Shown here piece after piece: positions 19,018-25,968 of a stretch of 64,000 nt of DNA; within the stretch, counting starts at the first letter, position 1, and the number at the start of each line of letters is the position of its first letter. The notes below the pieces were generated by a model that worked only from the letters and a program-made list of their open reading frames with translations, did no database searches and had not been told where the DNA came from. Made by a program: the position numbers and the translations under genes. This DNA is from Eubacteriaceae bacterium CHKCI004 (GTDB lineage: Bacteria > Bacillota > Clostridia > Lachnospirales > Lachnospiraceae): positions 1 to 64,000 of the forward strand of contig FCNR01000055.1 in assembly GCA_900016875.1 (NCBI GenBank), read 5' to 3'.

Positions 19018-19845
19018 ATGACATATTTGCAGGTGCAGAAGGGAACGGATATACTACCTATTAATATAGTAAGTGTGGACAACAGATGCGTAAGCTTTGT
19101 GGTGAACGCAGATTTGTCTGTCAGTATGAAGGTTCCTATTGGTATGAGCCAGGAAATGGCGGAGAAATATATCCGTATAAATGAAGAGAAAATCTGGCAG
19201 GAATATGAACGGTCGAAGAAAAGAAACCATCAGGCACTGCCGGTTACGCTGGAACTGGAAGATGGACGGGTTCAATATTACAGCGGAATGCTGCTCCCAT
19301 TTATGGGCAATATGAATATGGAGCTGCGGGTAAAGTATGTTTCACAGGGTGAGGAAACGAAGCTTTATGTGGATAAAAGACCCGGCGGAGGGCATATTCT
19401 TACAATTCGGACAGAGAATATGAATCAGAGATTTATTCGGTATTGTGTGATGCGTTACTATAAGAAGTGCGCAGCAGATATCATTGCCCGAAGAACCGCA
19501 GATTTCGGAAATCAGATGCATCTTAAGTTCAATCATGTTCAGATAGCCAATAAAAAAAGAAATAATCGTCCTGCTCTTGCCCGCCTCAATTACAAAAATA
19601 TTGAGATTAAAGATCAGAAAACTTTGTGGGGAAGCTGCAACAGGAAGAAAAGTCTTAGCTTCGACTGGAGGATCATTATGCTTCCGGTGGAGATTATAGA
19701 TTACATTATTGTTCATGAGCTTGTTCATCTGAAGAAGATGAACCACTCCTCCGCCTTTTGGACAGAGGTGGAAAGGGTGATGCCGGAGTACAGAGAATGT
19801 CAGAACTGGCTGAACAAACATGGCAGGGAGTACGAAATATTTTAA
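19018..19845 (+). CDS. YgjP-like zinc metallopeptidase domain protein
   Basis: 275 residues. The C-terminal domain has the zinc-binding HELVH (residues 233-237) with MNHSSAFW downstream carrying the third His ligand, and the preceding LWGSCNRKKSLSFDWRIIMLP that is typical of the YgjP/DUF45 family of M48-like proteins. The N-terminal ~170 residues are mostly beta-rich and unrecognised. Proteins of this family are widespread, soluble and poorly characterised. The ribosome site GAAAGGGGCGG precedes the ATG. Confidence 0.85.
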   Translation: MTYLQVQKGTDILPINIVSVDNRCVSFVVNADLSVSMKVPIGMSQEMAEKYIRINEEKIWQEYERSKKRNHQALPVTLELEDGRVQYYSGMLLPFMGNMNMELRVKYVSQGEETKLYVDKRPGGGHILTIRTENMNQRFIRYCVMRYYKKCAADIIARRTADFGNQMHLKFNHVQIANKKRNNRPALARLNYKNIEIKDQKTLWGSCNRKKSLSFDWRIIMLPVEIIDYIIVHELVHLKKMNHSSAFWTEVERVMPEYRECQNWLNKHGREYEIF

Positions 19846-19865
19846 AGTTTTATATAGCAGCAACG

Positions 19866-19892
19866 GAGCCGGCAGTTTTGCCGGCTCTTTTT
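19866..19892 (+). terminator. Terminator after the YgjP-like gene
   Basis: Stem GAGCCGGCA/TGCCGGCTC with a short T-rich loop is followed by TTTTT. Confidence 0.9.
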
Positions 19893-20003
19893 AGGGTTAG
19901 CTCTTTCTGGTCAGAGTACAGATTTTCAGTTAAAAAAATTCCACTGTATAAAAAAATTTGATATAATTACATAAGAAAAACGCAGAAAGAAAGGAAGAAA
20001 AGA

Positions 20004-21614
20004 ATGGCAATCGAGCATCCATTTCCTCCGTTGTATGATAAAGATTCGAGAATTCTGGTTCTGGGAAGTTTTCCTTCTGTAAAATCACGGGAACAGAATT
20101 TTTTCTATGGACACCCTCAGAATCGTTTCTGGAAGACTGTGGCGGGAGTACTGTCAGAAGATGTGCCGCAGACCATAGAGGAAAAAAAGAAGTTCCTCCA
20201 TCGAAATCACATTGCTCTGTGGGACGTGATCCATAGCTGCGATATAGAAGGCTCTTCAGACAGCACCATACGAAATGTGGTTCCCAATAACCTGGACGTC
20301 ATTTTCAAGGAAGCCGATATACAGGCGATTTATTGCAATGGGGCGAAGTCCTTTGAATATTATGAAAAATATCAGAAGAAAGAAACCGGGAAAGAAGCTG
20401 TAAAGCTGCCCTCCACCAGCCCGGCCAACGCCGCGTTTTCTCTGGAGAGACTGAAGGAAAACTGGCGTCAGATCTGTGTGCCGTTGAAAGCTGCGCCGGA
20501 GGGGATTGGCAATATTCTTTTAAAATGGTATGATTATAACGCAAGAATTCTGCCGTGGCGAAGCGAACCTACGCCCTACCATGTCTGGATTTCTGAGATC
20601 ATGCTTCAGCAAACCAGGGTGGAGGCCGTAAAAAAATATTACGACCGTTGGATGCAGGAGCTTCCGGAAGTGAAAGCCCTGGCGGAAGTGGATGACGACA
20701 AGCTGATGAAGCTGTGGGAAGGCCTGGGATATTATAATCGCGCGAGGAATTTGAAGGCAGCGGCCGCCACTATTATGGAAGAATATGGAGGAGAGCTGCC
20801 GGGAAGTTACGAAAAACTTCTTTCGCTGAAGGGAATAGGTGAATATACGGCGGGAGCTATCGCGTCCATCGCGTTCGGACTGCCGGAGCCGGCGGTGGAT
20901 GGAAATGTACTGCGGGTATTTTCCAGATTACTGGCGGAGAACGGCGATATAACCAGACAGAAAGTAAAAAAGAAGATTGGCAGAGAGGTGCGGCGTGTAC
21001 TCCCTGCGGAAAGAGCGGGAGATTTTAATCAGGCTCTTATGGACCTGGGCTCGGCTGTATGTCTTCCAAACGGCCAGCCTTTATGCGGACAGTGTCCATG
21101 GGAAAATGTCTGCCAGGCGCACAAAGCCGGGCGAGAATTGGATTTCCCGGTAAAAGCCCGAAAAAAAGCGAGAAAAATAGAAGAAAAGGGAGTGTTTCTC
21201 ATTGAAGTAGAGAATGTATCTGATGGTTCTTCAGAATCTTCCTGGGATATTCTTCTGCACAAAAGGCCTCCTCACGGGCTGCTGCCGGATTTGTGGGAAT
21301 TTCCAAATGCGGAAGGAAAATATACGCTGGAAAAAGCCCGTGAATATATGGAGAAAAGACTTCATGGATCGGGATATATTATAGAACAAATCGATGCTCT
21401 GGGAGATGAGAAGCACATTTTCTCCCATGTGGAATGGCATATGAGTGGATACCGGTTCCGACTAATGAAAGCGCCGGAGGAAAAGCAAAATGCTATCTGG
21501 GAAAATGCACGAAAGTCGGAAGAAGCCGGGGAGTGGATTTTTGTATCCAAGCAGAAGGCTAAGGAAGAATATGCCATACCATCGGCTTTTGAATATTATA
21601 AAAAGCGGATGTGA
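20004..21614 (+). CDS. mutY: Fused hypoxanthine-DNA glycosylase and adenine DNA glycosylase MutY
   Basis: 536 residues, about 170 longer than MutY. Residues ~1-165 match the uracil-DNA-glycosylase superfamily member that removes hypoxanthine (LVLGSFPSVKS at 18-28, GHPQNRFW at 36-43, LPSTSPAN at 135-142). Residues ~166-395 are the MutY core: SEIMLQQTR with catalytic-type Glu198, the helix-hairpin-helix LKGIGEYTAGAIAS, and Asp347 in ALMDLGSAVC. The iron-sulfur ligands are Cys353, 361, 364 and 370 (spacing 7, 2, 5 between them). Residues ~400-536 form the NUDIX-like domain that recognises 8-oxoG. It would link repair of deaminated and oxidised bases in one chain. The ribosome site is GAAAGGAAG. 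Confidence 0.88.
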   Translation: MAIEHPFPPLYDKDSRILVLGSFPSVKSREQNFFYGHPQNRFWKTVAGVLSEDVPQTIEEKKKFLHRNHIALWDVIHSCDIEGSSDSTIRNVVPNNLDVIFKEADIQAIYCNGAKSFEYYEKYQKKETGKEAVKLPSTSPANAAFSLERLKENWRQICVPLKAAPEGIGNILLKWYDYNARILPWRSEPTPYHVWISEIMLQQTRVEAVKKYYDRWMQELPEVKALAEVDDDKLMKLWEGLGYYNRARNLKAAAATIMEEYGGELPGSYEKLLSLKGIGEYTAGAIASIAFGLPEPAVDGNVLRVFSRLLAENGDITRQKVKKKIGREVRRVLPAERAGDFNQALMDLGSAVCLPNGQPLCGQCPWENVCQAHKAGRELDFPVKARKKARKIEEKGVFLIEVENVSDGSSESSWDILLHKRPPHGLLPDLWEFPNAEGKYTLEKAREYMEKRLHGSGYIIEQIDALGDEKHIFSHVEWHMSGYRFRLMKAPEEKQNAIWENARKSEEAGEWIFVSKQKAKEEYAIPSAFEYYKKRM

Positions 21615-21637
21615 AGGACTACAGCGGAGGTGACTGA

Positions 21638-22444
21638 ATGGAAAAACTGATTGTATTGGGAACAGGGAATGCATCTGTAACAAAGTGCTTTAATACCTGT
21701 TTTTTGCTGCAGGACAGTAAAGGACGATATTTTATGGTGGATGCCGGAGGCGGGAATGGAATTCTCACCTGTCTGGAAAAGGCACAGGTATCTGTCAGCG
21801 AGATTCACGAATTGTTTGTAACTCACAAACATACGGATCACCTGCTGGGCGTGATCTGGATGGTACGAAATGCAGGACAGATGATGGAAAAAGGTTCTTA
21901 TGAGGGAAAGCTTCACATTTACTGTCACGATGAACTGGCTGGAATCATTCGGCAGATCTGTGCGATGACTCTGGTAGAAAAAATAATGAGGCTCTTTGAC
22001 GACAGGATATGCATCCATCAGGTGGAAGATGGGGAAGACAGGCAGATTCTGGATTATAAAGTACATTTTTTCGATATACGATCAACGAAGGCCAAACAGT
22101 TTGGGTTTGTGACGACTTTAAATAATGGGAAACGCCTGACTTTCTGTGGAGATGAGCCGTATCAGGATCATTGTTATCAGTATGCGTATCAGACAGATTA
22201 TCTATTACATGAAGCCTTTTGTCTGTATGATCAGAAAGATATTTATAAACCATATGAAAAATGTCACAGTACGGTGAAGGACGCCGCTGAACTGGGCAGT
22301 CGGCTGGAAGTAAAAACCCTTTTGCTCTGGCACACAGAGGATGATAATATCAGGCGAAGAAAATCTCTCTACAAGAAAGAGGCAAAAAAATATTTTAAAG
22401 GAACAATTTTTGTACCATATGATGGGGAAAATATAGAATTATAA
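21638..22444 (+). CDS. Metallo-beta-lactamase-fold hydrolase, RNase Z-like
   Basis: 268 residues. The metal-binding motif THKHTDH (residues 62-68) is intact, an N-terminal VLGTGNASVTKCFNTCF segment and the later FCGDEPYQ and LLWHTEDDN supply the remaining metal ligands expected in the RNase Z/ElaC branch. tRNA 3' processing or another phosphodiesterase role is possible; the tRNAs in this window do lack encoded CCA, as RNase Z substrates do. The ribosome site CGGAGGTGAC lies before the ATG, and the mutY fusion ends 23 bases upstream, so they may be co-transcribed. Confidence 0.75.
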   Translation: MEKLIVLGTGNASVTKCFNTCFLLQDSKGRYFMVDAGGGNGILTCLEKAQVSVSEIHELFVTHKHTDHLLGVIWMVRNAGQMMEKGSYEGKLHIYCHDELAGIIRQICAMTLVEKIMRLFDDRICIHQVEDGEDRQILDYKVHFFDIRSTKAKQFGFVTTLNNGKRLTFCGDEPYQDHCYQYAYQTDYLLHEAFCLYDQKDIYKPYEKCHSTVKDAAELGSRLEVKTLLLWHTEDDNIRRRKSLYKKEAKKYFKGTIFVPYDGENIEL

Positions 22445-22565
22445 AAGAAAATAGTGCGTGAAATGCACAGATTTCTCCACGAACGGACATTGATTTTTCT
22501 GTTTTTCGGTTTTATAATAATAAAAGAATCAATATAAAATGGGGATAATAAAGGGTGATAAATCT

Positions 22566-23816
22566 ATGGATGTAAAGTTACCGGTGCTGAAGGTTCAGAT
22601 GCTGGGCGGATTGTCTTTAATGTATGGGGATAAACCGATATCCTTTTCAAGAAATACAACAACGAAGGCGATGAAGCTGCTGCAGGTTCTTCTGTATTAC
22701 GGAGAAAAGGGGATATCCCGTAATAAACTCATAGAAAATCTGTACAAGGCAGAGGAACTGGCAGATGCACCAAATAGTTTGAGAGTGACGTCATACAGGC
22801 TGAAAAAAATGCTAGTAAATATGGGACTTCCAGAGCATAACTATATCAGAATATCGAAGGGTATTTATTTTTGGAATGGGCCTATGGATACCGAAGTCGA
22901 TGTTCATAAGTTTGTCGATCTTATTCAGGCAGCAGAAATGGAAGCCGCCGTCGAAAGGCGGATGGATTATCTGAGGGAAGCGTGCCGTATATATAAAGGA
23001 GAGCTGCTTCCGGGTTCTTCAGAAGAAGAATGGGTGCTCATCGAAAGTGTGCAGTGCAAGAAAATGTACAGCAGTGCCTTGCAGCAGCTTTGTGATTATT
23101 TGTGGGACAAAGAAGAATATGAAGAGATCCTCCGACTCTGTGAGCCGGCCTGTGCAATGTATCCGTTTGATGAATGGCAGGCAGTTCGTATTGATTGCTA
23201 TATGGCCATGAACCGATACCAGGAAGCCATGAACGAATATGAATCGACGGCAAAATTGTTCTTTGAAGAACTGGGAATCAGTCCATCGGAAAAGATGATC
23301 AATCAGTTCAAATATATGAGTGAACGTATGAGCAACGCTCCGCAGACTATCCGGGGAATAAAGAGCCGGCTGAGGGAAGAGGAGATAGAGGCGGGAGCCT
23401 TCTATATGACCTTGCCAAGTTTCCGCGACAGCTACCGCCTGGTGCGCCGGATTATGGAGAGAAACGGACAGTCCGTATATCTGATGCTTTGCTCTCTGGT
23501 GGACAGTAAAGGTGCGCCGATGGAAGACCCGGATAAGCTTGGTTCTATGTCAGAAGAATTAATGGCTGCAATCAAACATTGTCTTCGGAGAGGGGATTCT
23601 TTCACGCGGTACAATCCAAGTCAGTTCCTTATACTGCTGGTGGGAACAAACAAAGAGAACTGCGGATTGATCTTTGACCGGATTGAGAGATACTTCTCCA
23701 GAGAACATAAATCCTGGAGGAAATATCTTGAATTTTACATTACTTCTCTCGCTGATGCCGATAAGGACAGTGCACAGATAGTATTCCAGAAAAACGGAAT
23801 CCGCTGGGAAGCATAA
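22566..23816 (+). CDS. BTAD (SARP-type) transcriptional regulator with degenerate GGDEF-like C-terminus
   Basis: 416 residues. Residues ~5-105 are a winged-helix DNA-binding domain (VQMLGGLSLMYGDKPISF, then SLRVTSYRLKKML). Residues ~110-255 are a bacterial transcriptional activator domain with TPR-like helices. The C-terminal ~270-416 has the spacing of a GGDEF fold, including AIKHCLRRGDSFTRYNPSQFLILL, where RYNPSQF (348-354) stands where RYGGDEF would be, so cyclase activity is not expected. The ATG at 22566 has AAGGGTGAT upstream; an in-frame ATG at 22539 has no ribosome site. It is followed after 24 bases by a NSTWQG-motif protein, and is the likely regulator of the pilus locus; that is inference from position. 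Confidence 0.8.
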   Translation: MDVKLPVLKVQMLGGLSLMYGDKPISFSRNTTTKAMKLLQVLLYYGEKGISRNKLIENLYKAEELADAPNSLRVTSYRLKKMLVNMGLPEHNYIRISKGIYFWNGPMDTEVDVHKFVDLIQAAEMEAAVERRMDYLREACRIYKGELLPGSSEEEWVLIESVQCKKMYSSALQQLCDYLWDKEEYEEILRLCEPACAMYPFDEWQAVRIDCYMAMNRYQEAMNEYESTAKLFFEELGISPSEKMINQFKYMSERMSNAPQTIRGIKSRLREEEIEAGAFYMTLPSFRDSYRLVRRIMERNGQSVYLMLCSLVDSKGAPMEDPDKLGSMSEELMAAIKHCLRRGDSFTRYNPSQFLILLVGTNKENCGLIFDRIERYFSREHKSWRKYLEFYITSLADADKDSAQIVFQKNGIRWEA

Positions 23817-23840
23817 TCATTCTGAAAGAGGCAAATAAAT

Positions 23841-24323
23841 ATGAAAGAAATGCAGTATCCTATAAACATATCCGCTCCGAATCTGGTTAACGTCTGTGTA
23901 GATGAGAGCTTTGACGGAGAAATATCAGGGAAGCTGTACAACTGTTACCAAAAGGAACCGGTTCTGTTTTCCAACCTGGTTCAGCTTCTCAGAACAATGG
24001 AAAAGTTCTTTGATGAGATACAATTTCCCCAGTCATCCACCAGAAGCCGCAGCTTTTATGTTTCGGATACACAGGAATCCCGGAAAAAACCAAAGGTAGC
24101 GGATCAGGTTGATGTTGTAAATCATAGAGGGGAGAAAGGCACATTTATAATTACCGTACAATTCAGACAGAACTCTACATGGCAGGGAGAACTGTTCTGG
24201 ATAGAAAAAGTTGAAAAACAGAACTTCTCCAGTACATTGGATCTCATCAAAATCCTTGACGGAGACCTGATGTTGGCAGAAATAAAAGCAAAAACAGCAA
24301 GCGGCTATGTCGTGGGAAAATAA
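23841..24323 (+). CDS. Conserved small protein with RQNSTWQG motif (160 aa)
   Basis: 160 residues, no signal peptide or membrane segment. The C-terminal ~50 residues (GTFIITVQF, RQNSTWQG at 109-116, FWIEKVEKQNF, LDLIKIL) are clearly paralogous to the 67-residue protein encoded at 25765. The N-terminal ~95 residues are unrecognised and are absent from the shorter paralogue. It begins 24 bases after the BTAD regulator and is probably co-transcribed with it. I recall this motif near pilin-type loci of Lachnospiraceae but cannot name a family. It may be a regulatory partner or a pilus-linked cytosolic protein. Confidence 0.75.
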   Translation: MKEMQYPINISAPNLVNVCVDESFDGEISGKLYNCYQKEPVLFSNLVQLLRTMEKFFDEIQFPQSSTRSRSFYVSDTQESRKKPKVADQVDVVNHRGEKGTFIITVQFRQNSTWQGELFWIEKVEKQNFSSTLDLIKILDGDLMLAEIKAKTASGYVVGK

Positions 24324-24327
24324 AGAA

Positions 24328-24370
24328 GACGAGTAAAAGAGACGAAGAACAGAATCTTTTGCTCGTCTTT
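24328..24370. terminator. Terminator between convergent genes
   Basis: Stem GACGAGTAAAAGA/TCTTTTGCTCGTC (one mismatch or G-U) followed by TTT, placed between the NSTWQG gene and the convergent coiled-coil gene. Confidence 0.75.
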
Positions 24371-24376
24371 TCCCTT

Positions 24377-25300
24377 TTATAAGCTATGCTGACAAGGAAG
24401 ATGTTCTATCACACTTGTAATATGATTAATCCTGACCGAATGACCCTTGAGCTGAAGATCAAAAAAATCCTGCCTTTTATTCTGACGCTGCTGCTCCTCG
24501 AGCATCGTATCCATCTTGTCGTTAAGAGAACCGTAGCCTTCAACAAGGATGTTGATCTTATGATCAATATTGTTCTCAAGTTTAAGATTGATCTCGAGAA
24601 TATCCTGCCGCATGTCGGAAATATTCTGTTCCATGCTGGACATTTCCGATTTGATACCGGCGACTTCCTGCTTTAAGGCGGAGATGTCCTGTTTCATGGT
24701 GTTCATTTCCGATTTCATGTCAGCGATTTCTGATTTAATGCCGGCGACTTCTTGTTTTAAGCCGGAGATGTCCTGTTTCATGGTGTTCATTTCTGATTTC
24801 ATGTCAGCGATTTCTGATTTGATGCCGGCGACTTCTTGTTTTAAGCCGGAGATGTCCTGTTTCATGGTGTTCATTTCTGATTTCATATCAGCGACTTCTT
24901 GCTTTAAGGCGGAGATGTCCTGTTTCATGGTGTCCATTTCTGATTTCATGTCAGCGACTTCCTGCTTTAAGTCGGAGATGTCCTGTTTCATGGTGTTCAT
25001 TTCCGATTTCATATCAGCGACTTCCTGCTTTAAGTCAGAGATGTCCTGTTTCATGGTGTTCATTTCTGATTTCATGTCAGCAATATCTTTTTGCATAGGG
25101 CCGATTTTGGAGACCTCGATCCAGAGCTTTTTGATATCTTCCTGCATAGGGCCGATCTTAGCAACCTCAGTCTGAAGCCCTTTGATATCTTGATGCATGC
25201 CGGAAATATCTTGTTTTATGATATGAACATCATCTTTTATGGGGTTCAAGGCCTGATTCATGATATCGGCTATCATGATAAAATCACGTTGTTCTAACAT
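24377..25300 (-). CDS. Tandem-repeat coiled-coil protein
   Basis: 307 residues on the opposite strand, without signal peptide or membrane segment. After a short N-terminus (MLEQRDFIMIADIMNQALNP) it is almost wholly coiled coil: hydrophobic residues recur every 3-4 positions through repeats of a 21-residue unit (three heptads, DLKQEVADMKSEMNTMKQDIS type) and two 28-residue variants. The C-terminal ~70 residues (EGYGSLNDKMDTMLEEQQRQNKRQDFF) are non-repetitive and end in a likely folded tail. It faces away from the pilus operon, sharing its upstream region. Function unknown; a cytoplasmic scaffold is possible. Confidence 0.8.
   Translation of the reverse strand: MLEQRDFIMIADIMNQALNPIKDDVHIIKQDISGMHQDIKGLQTEVAKIGPMQEDIKKLWIEVSKIGPMQKDIADMKSEMNTMKQDISDLKQEVADMKSEMNTMKQDISDLKQEVADMKSEMDTMKQDISALKQEVADMKSEMNTMKQDISGLKQEVAGIKSEIADMKSEMNTMKQDISGLKQEVAGIKSEIADMKSEMNTMKQDISALKQEVAGIKSEMSSMEQNISDMRQDILEINLKLENNIDHKINILVEGYGSLNDKMDTMLEEQQRQNKRQDFFDLQLKGHSVRINHITSVIEHLPCQHSL
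24661..25080 (-). repeat. In-frame tandem repeats within the coiled-coil gene
   Basis: Six direct repeats with no spacers: two of 84 bases (24661-24744, 24745-24828) and four of 63 bases (24829-24891, 24892-24954, 24955-25017, 25018-25080). Every unit begins CGACTTC on the + strand and copies differ at only a few positions. All unit lengths are multiples of 21, so gain or loss of a unit keeps frame and heptad phase. Confidence 0.95.
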
Positions 25301-25764
25301 TTATGTACCTCCCGAAAATACATGTCTAATAGTTTGTTATACCTGGTGGCGGGCGCTTCCATAATTCCGCTAATGGCTTGCCTGGAGTTCTGTATGCGGG
25401 ATGAAAAAGGTATAGAAGGTTTACTGATAATATACAACAAACAAACTGTAAATGCAACACTAAACTGTAAAAAAATGTAAAAATATAGACAATGTAATTC
25501 AGATAGGCTGTTAATCTCAAACATCGTTAAAAACATTACATTTACTAAAATATTAAGGTGACAAAAATATTACAAAAATACGAAAATTTAGTGTACAAAA
25601 AGTTTCTAAAATGGCATTAATGTAATGTTTTCTGTAATGCCCTCATTAGTATAATAACTTCATGATAAGCATAAACCCTGATGGATTCTATGCGAAAAGG
25701 GAAAATCCCGAGACCAGAGATTCATGACAAATGAATGAAATTGCCCAGAAAGGAGTGCCAGAAT
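25301..25764 (+). promoter_or_regulatory. Upstream region of the pilus operon with TGTAA half-sites
   Basis: A 460-base AT-rich region without a credible gene. It contains TGTAA at 25447, 25466, 25476, 25493, 25621 and 25633, and the reverse TTACA at 25536 and 25570. GGCATTA (25613) and TAATGCC (25635) form a 7-bp inverted repeat, and TGTAATG occurs twice as a direct repeat (25621, 25633). A perfect TATAAT -10 box lies at 25650-25655, without a good -35, as expected for an activator-dependent promoter. The BTAD protein is the obvious candidate binder; that is inference. Confidence 0.5.
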
Positions 25765-25968
25765 GTGAGAACAAAGGATTACAAAAAAGACCAGACATTC
25801 ATTTTAAAAATTCTGGACAGGCAAAACAGTACGTGGCAGGGAAGTATTCTCTGGGTCGAAAAACAGAACGAGCAGTATTTCCGAAGCGCACTGGAAATGC
25901 TGAAATTAATAGATGAAGCTTTGGTTCAGAACGACGAAAAAACAGGAGGAGGCAGCCATGAAGAGTAA
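25765..25968 (+). CDS. Small RQNSTWQG-motif protein (67 aa)
   Basis: 67 residues with GTG start at 25765, chosen because AAGGAGT lies 9 bases upstream; a weaker in-frame ATG at 25735 lacks a ribosome site. The sequence FILKILD, RQNSTWQG, ILWVEKQNEQYF, ALEMLKLIDEAL aligns end to end with the C-terminal half of the 160-residue protein at 23841. It overlaps the next gene by 11 bases, so the two are translationally linked and this is the first gene of the pilus operon. No signal peptide. Function unknown. Confidence 0.75.
   Translation: MRTKDYKKDQTFILKILDRQNSTWQGSILWVEKQNEQYFRSALEMLKLIDEALVQNDEKTGGGSHEE

Noticed and set aside
24661-25080. Tandem repeats as a CRISPR array
   Set aside because: The units are contiguous with no spacers and encode heptads in frame; there are no cas genes.
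24570-25175. Plus-strand ORF of 201 codons opposite the coiled-coil gene
   Set aside because: It is the mirror of the tandem repeats, has no ribosome site, and translates to a repeated CFMVFISDF pattern; the minus strand has heptads, a start and a ribosome site.
25660-25735. A c-di-GMP riboswitch in the pilus leader
   Set aside because: The sequence has GAAAAGGGAAAATCCC-like pieces but lacks the GGACGCAAAGCC-type core of class I and the class II pseudoknot bases.
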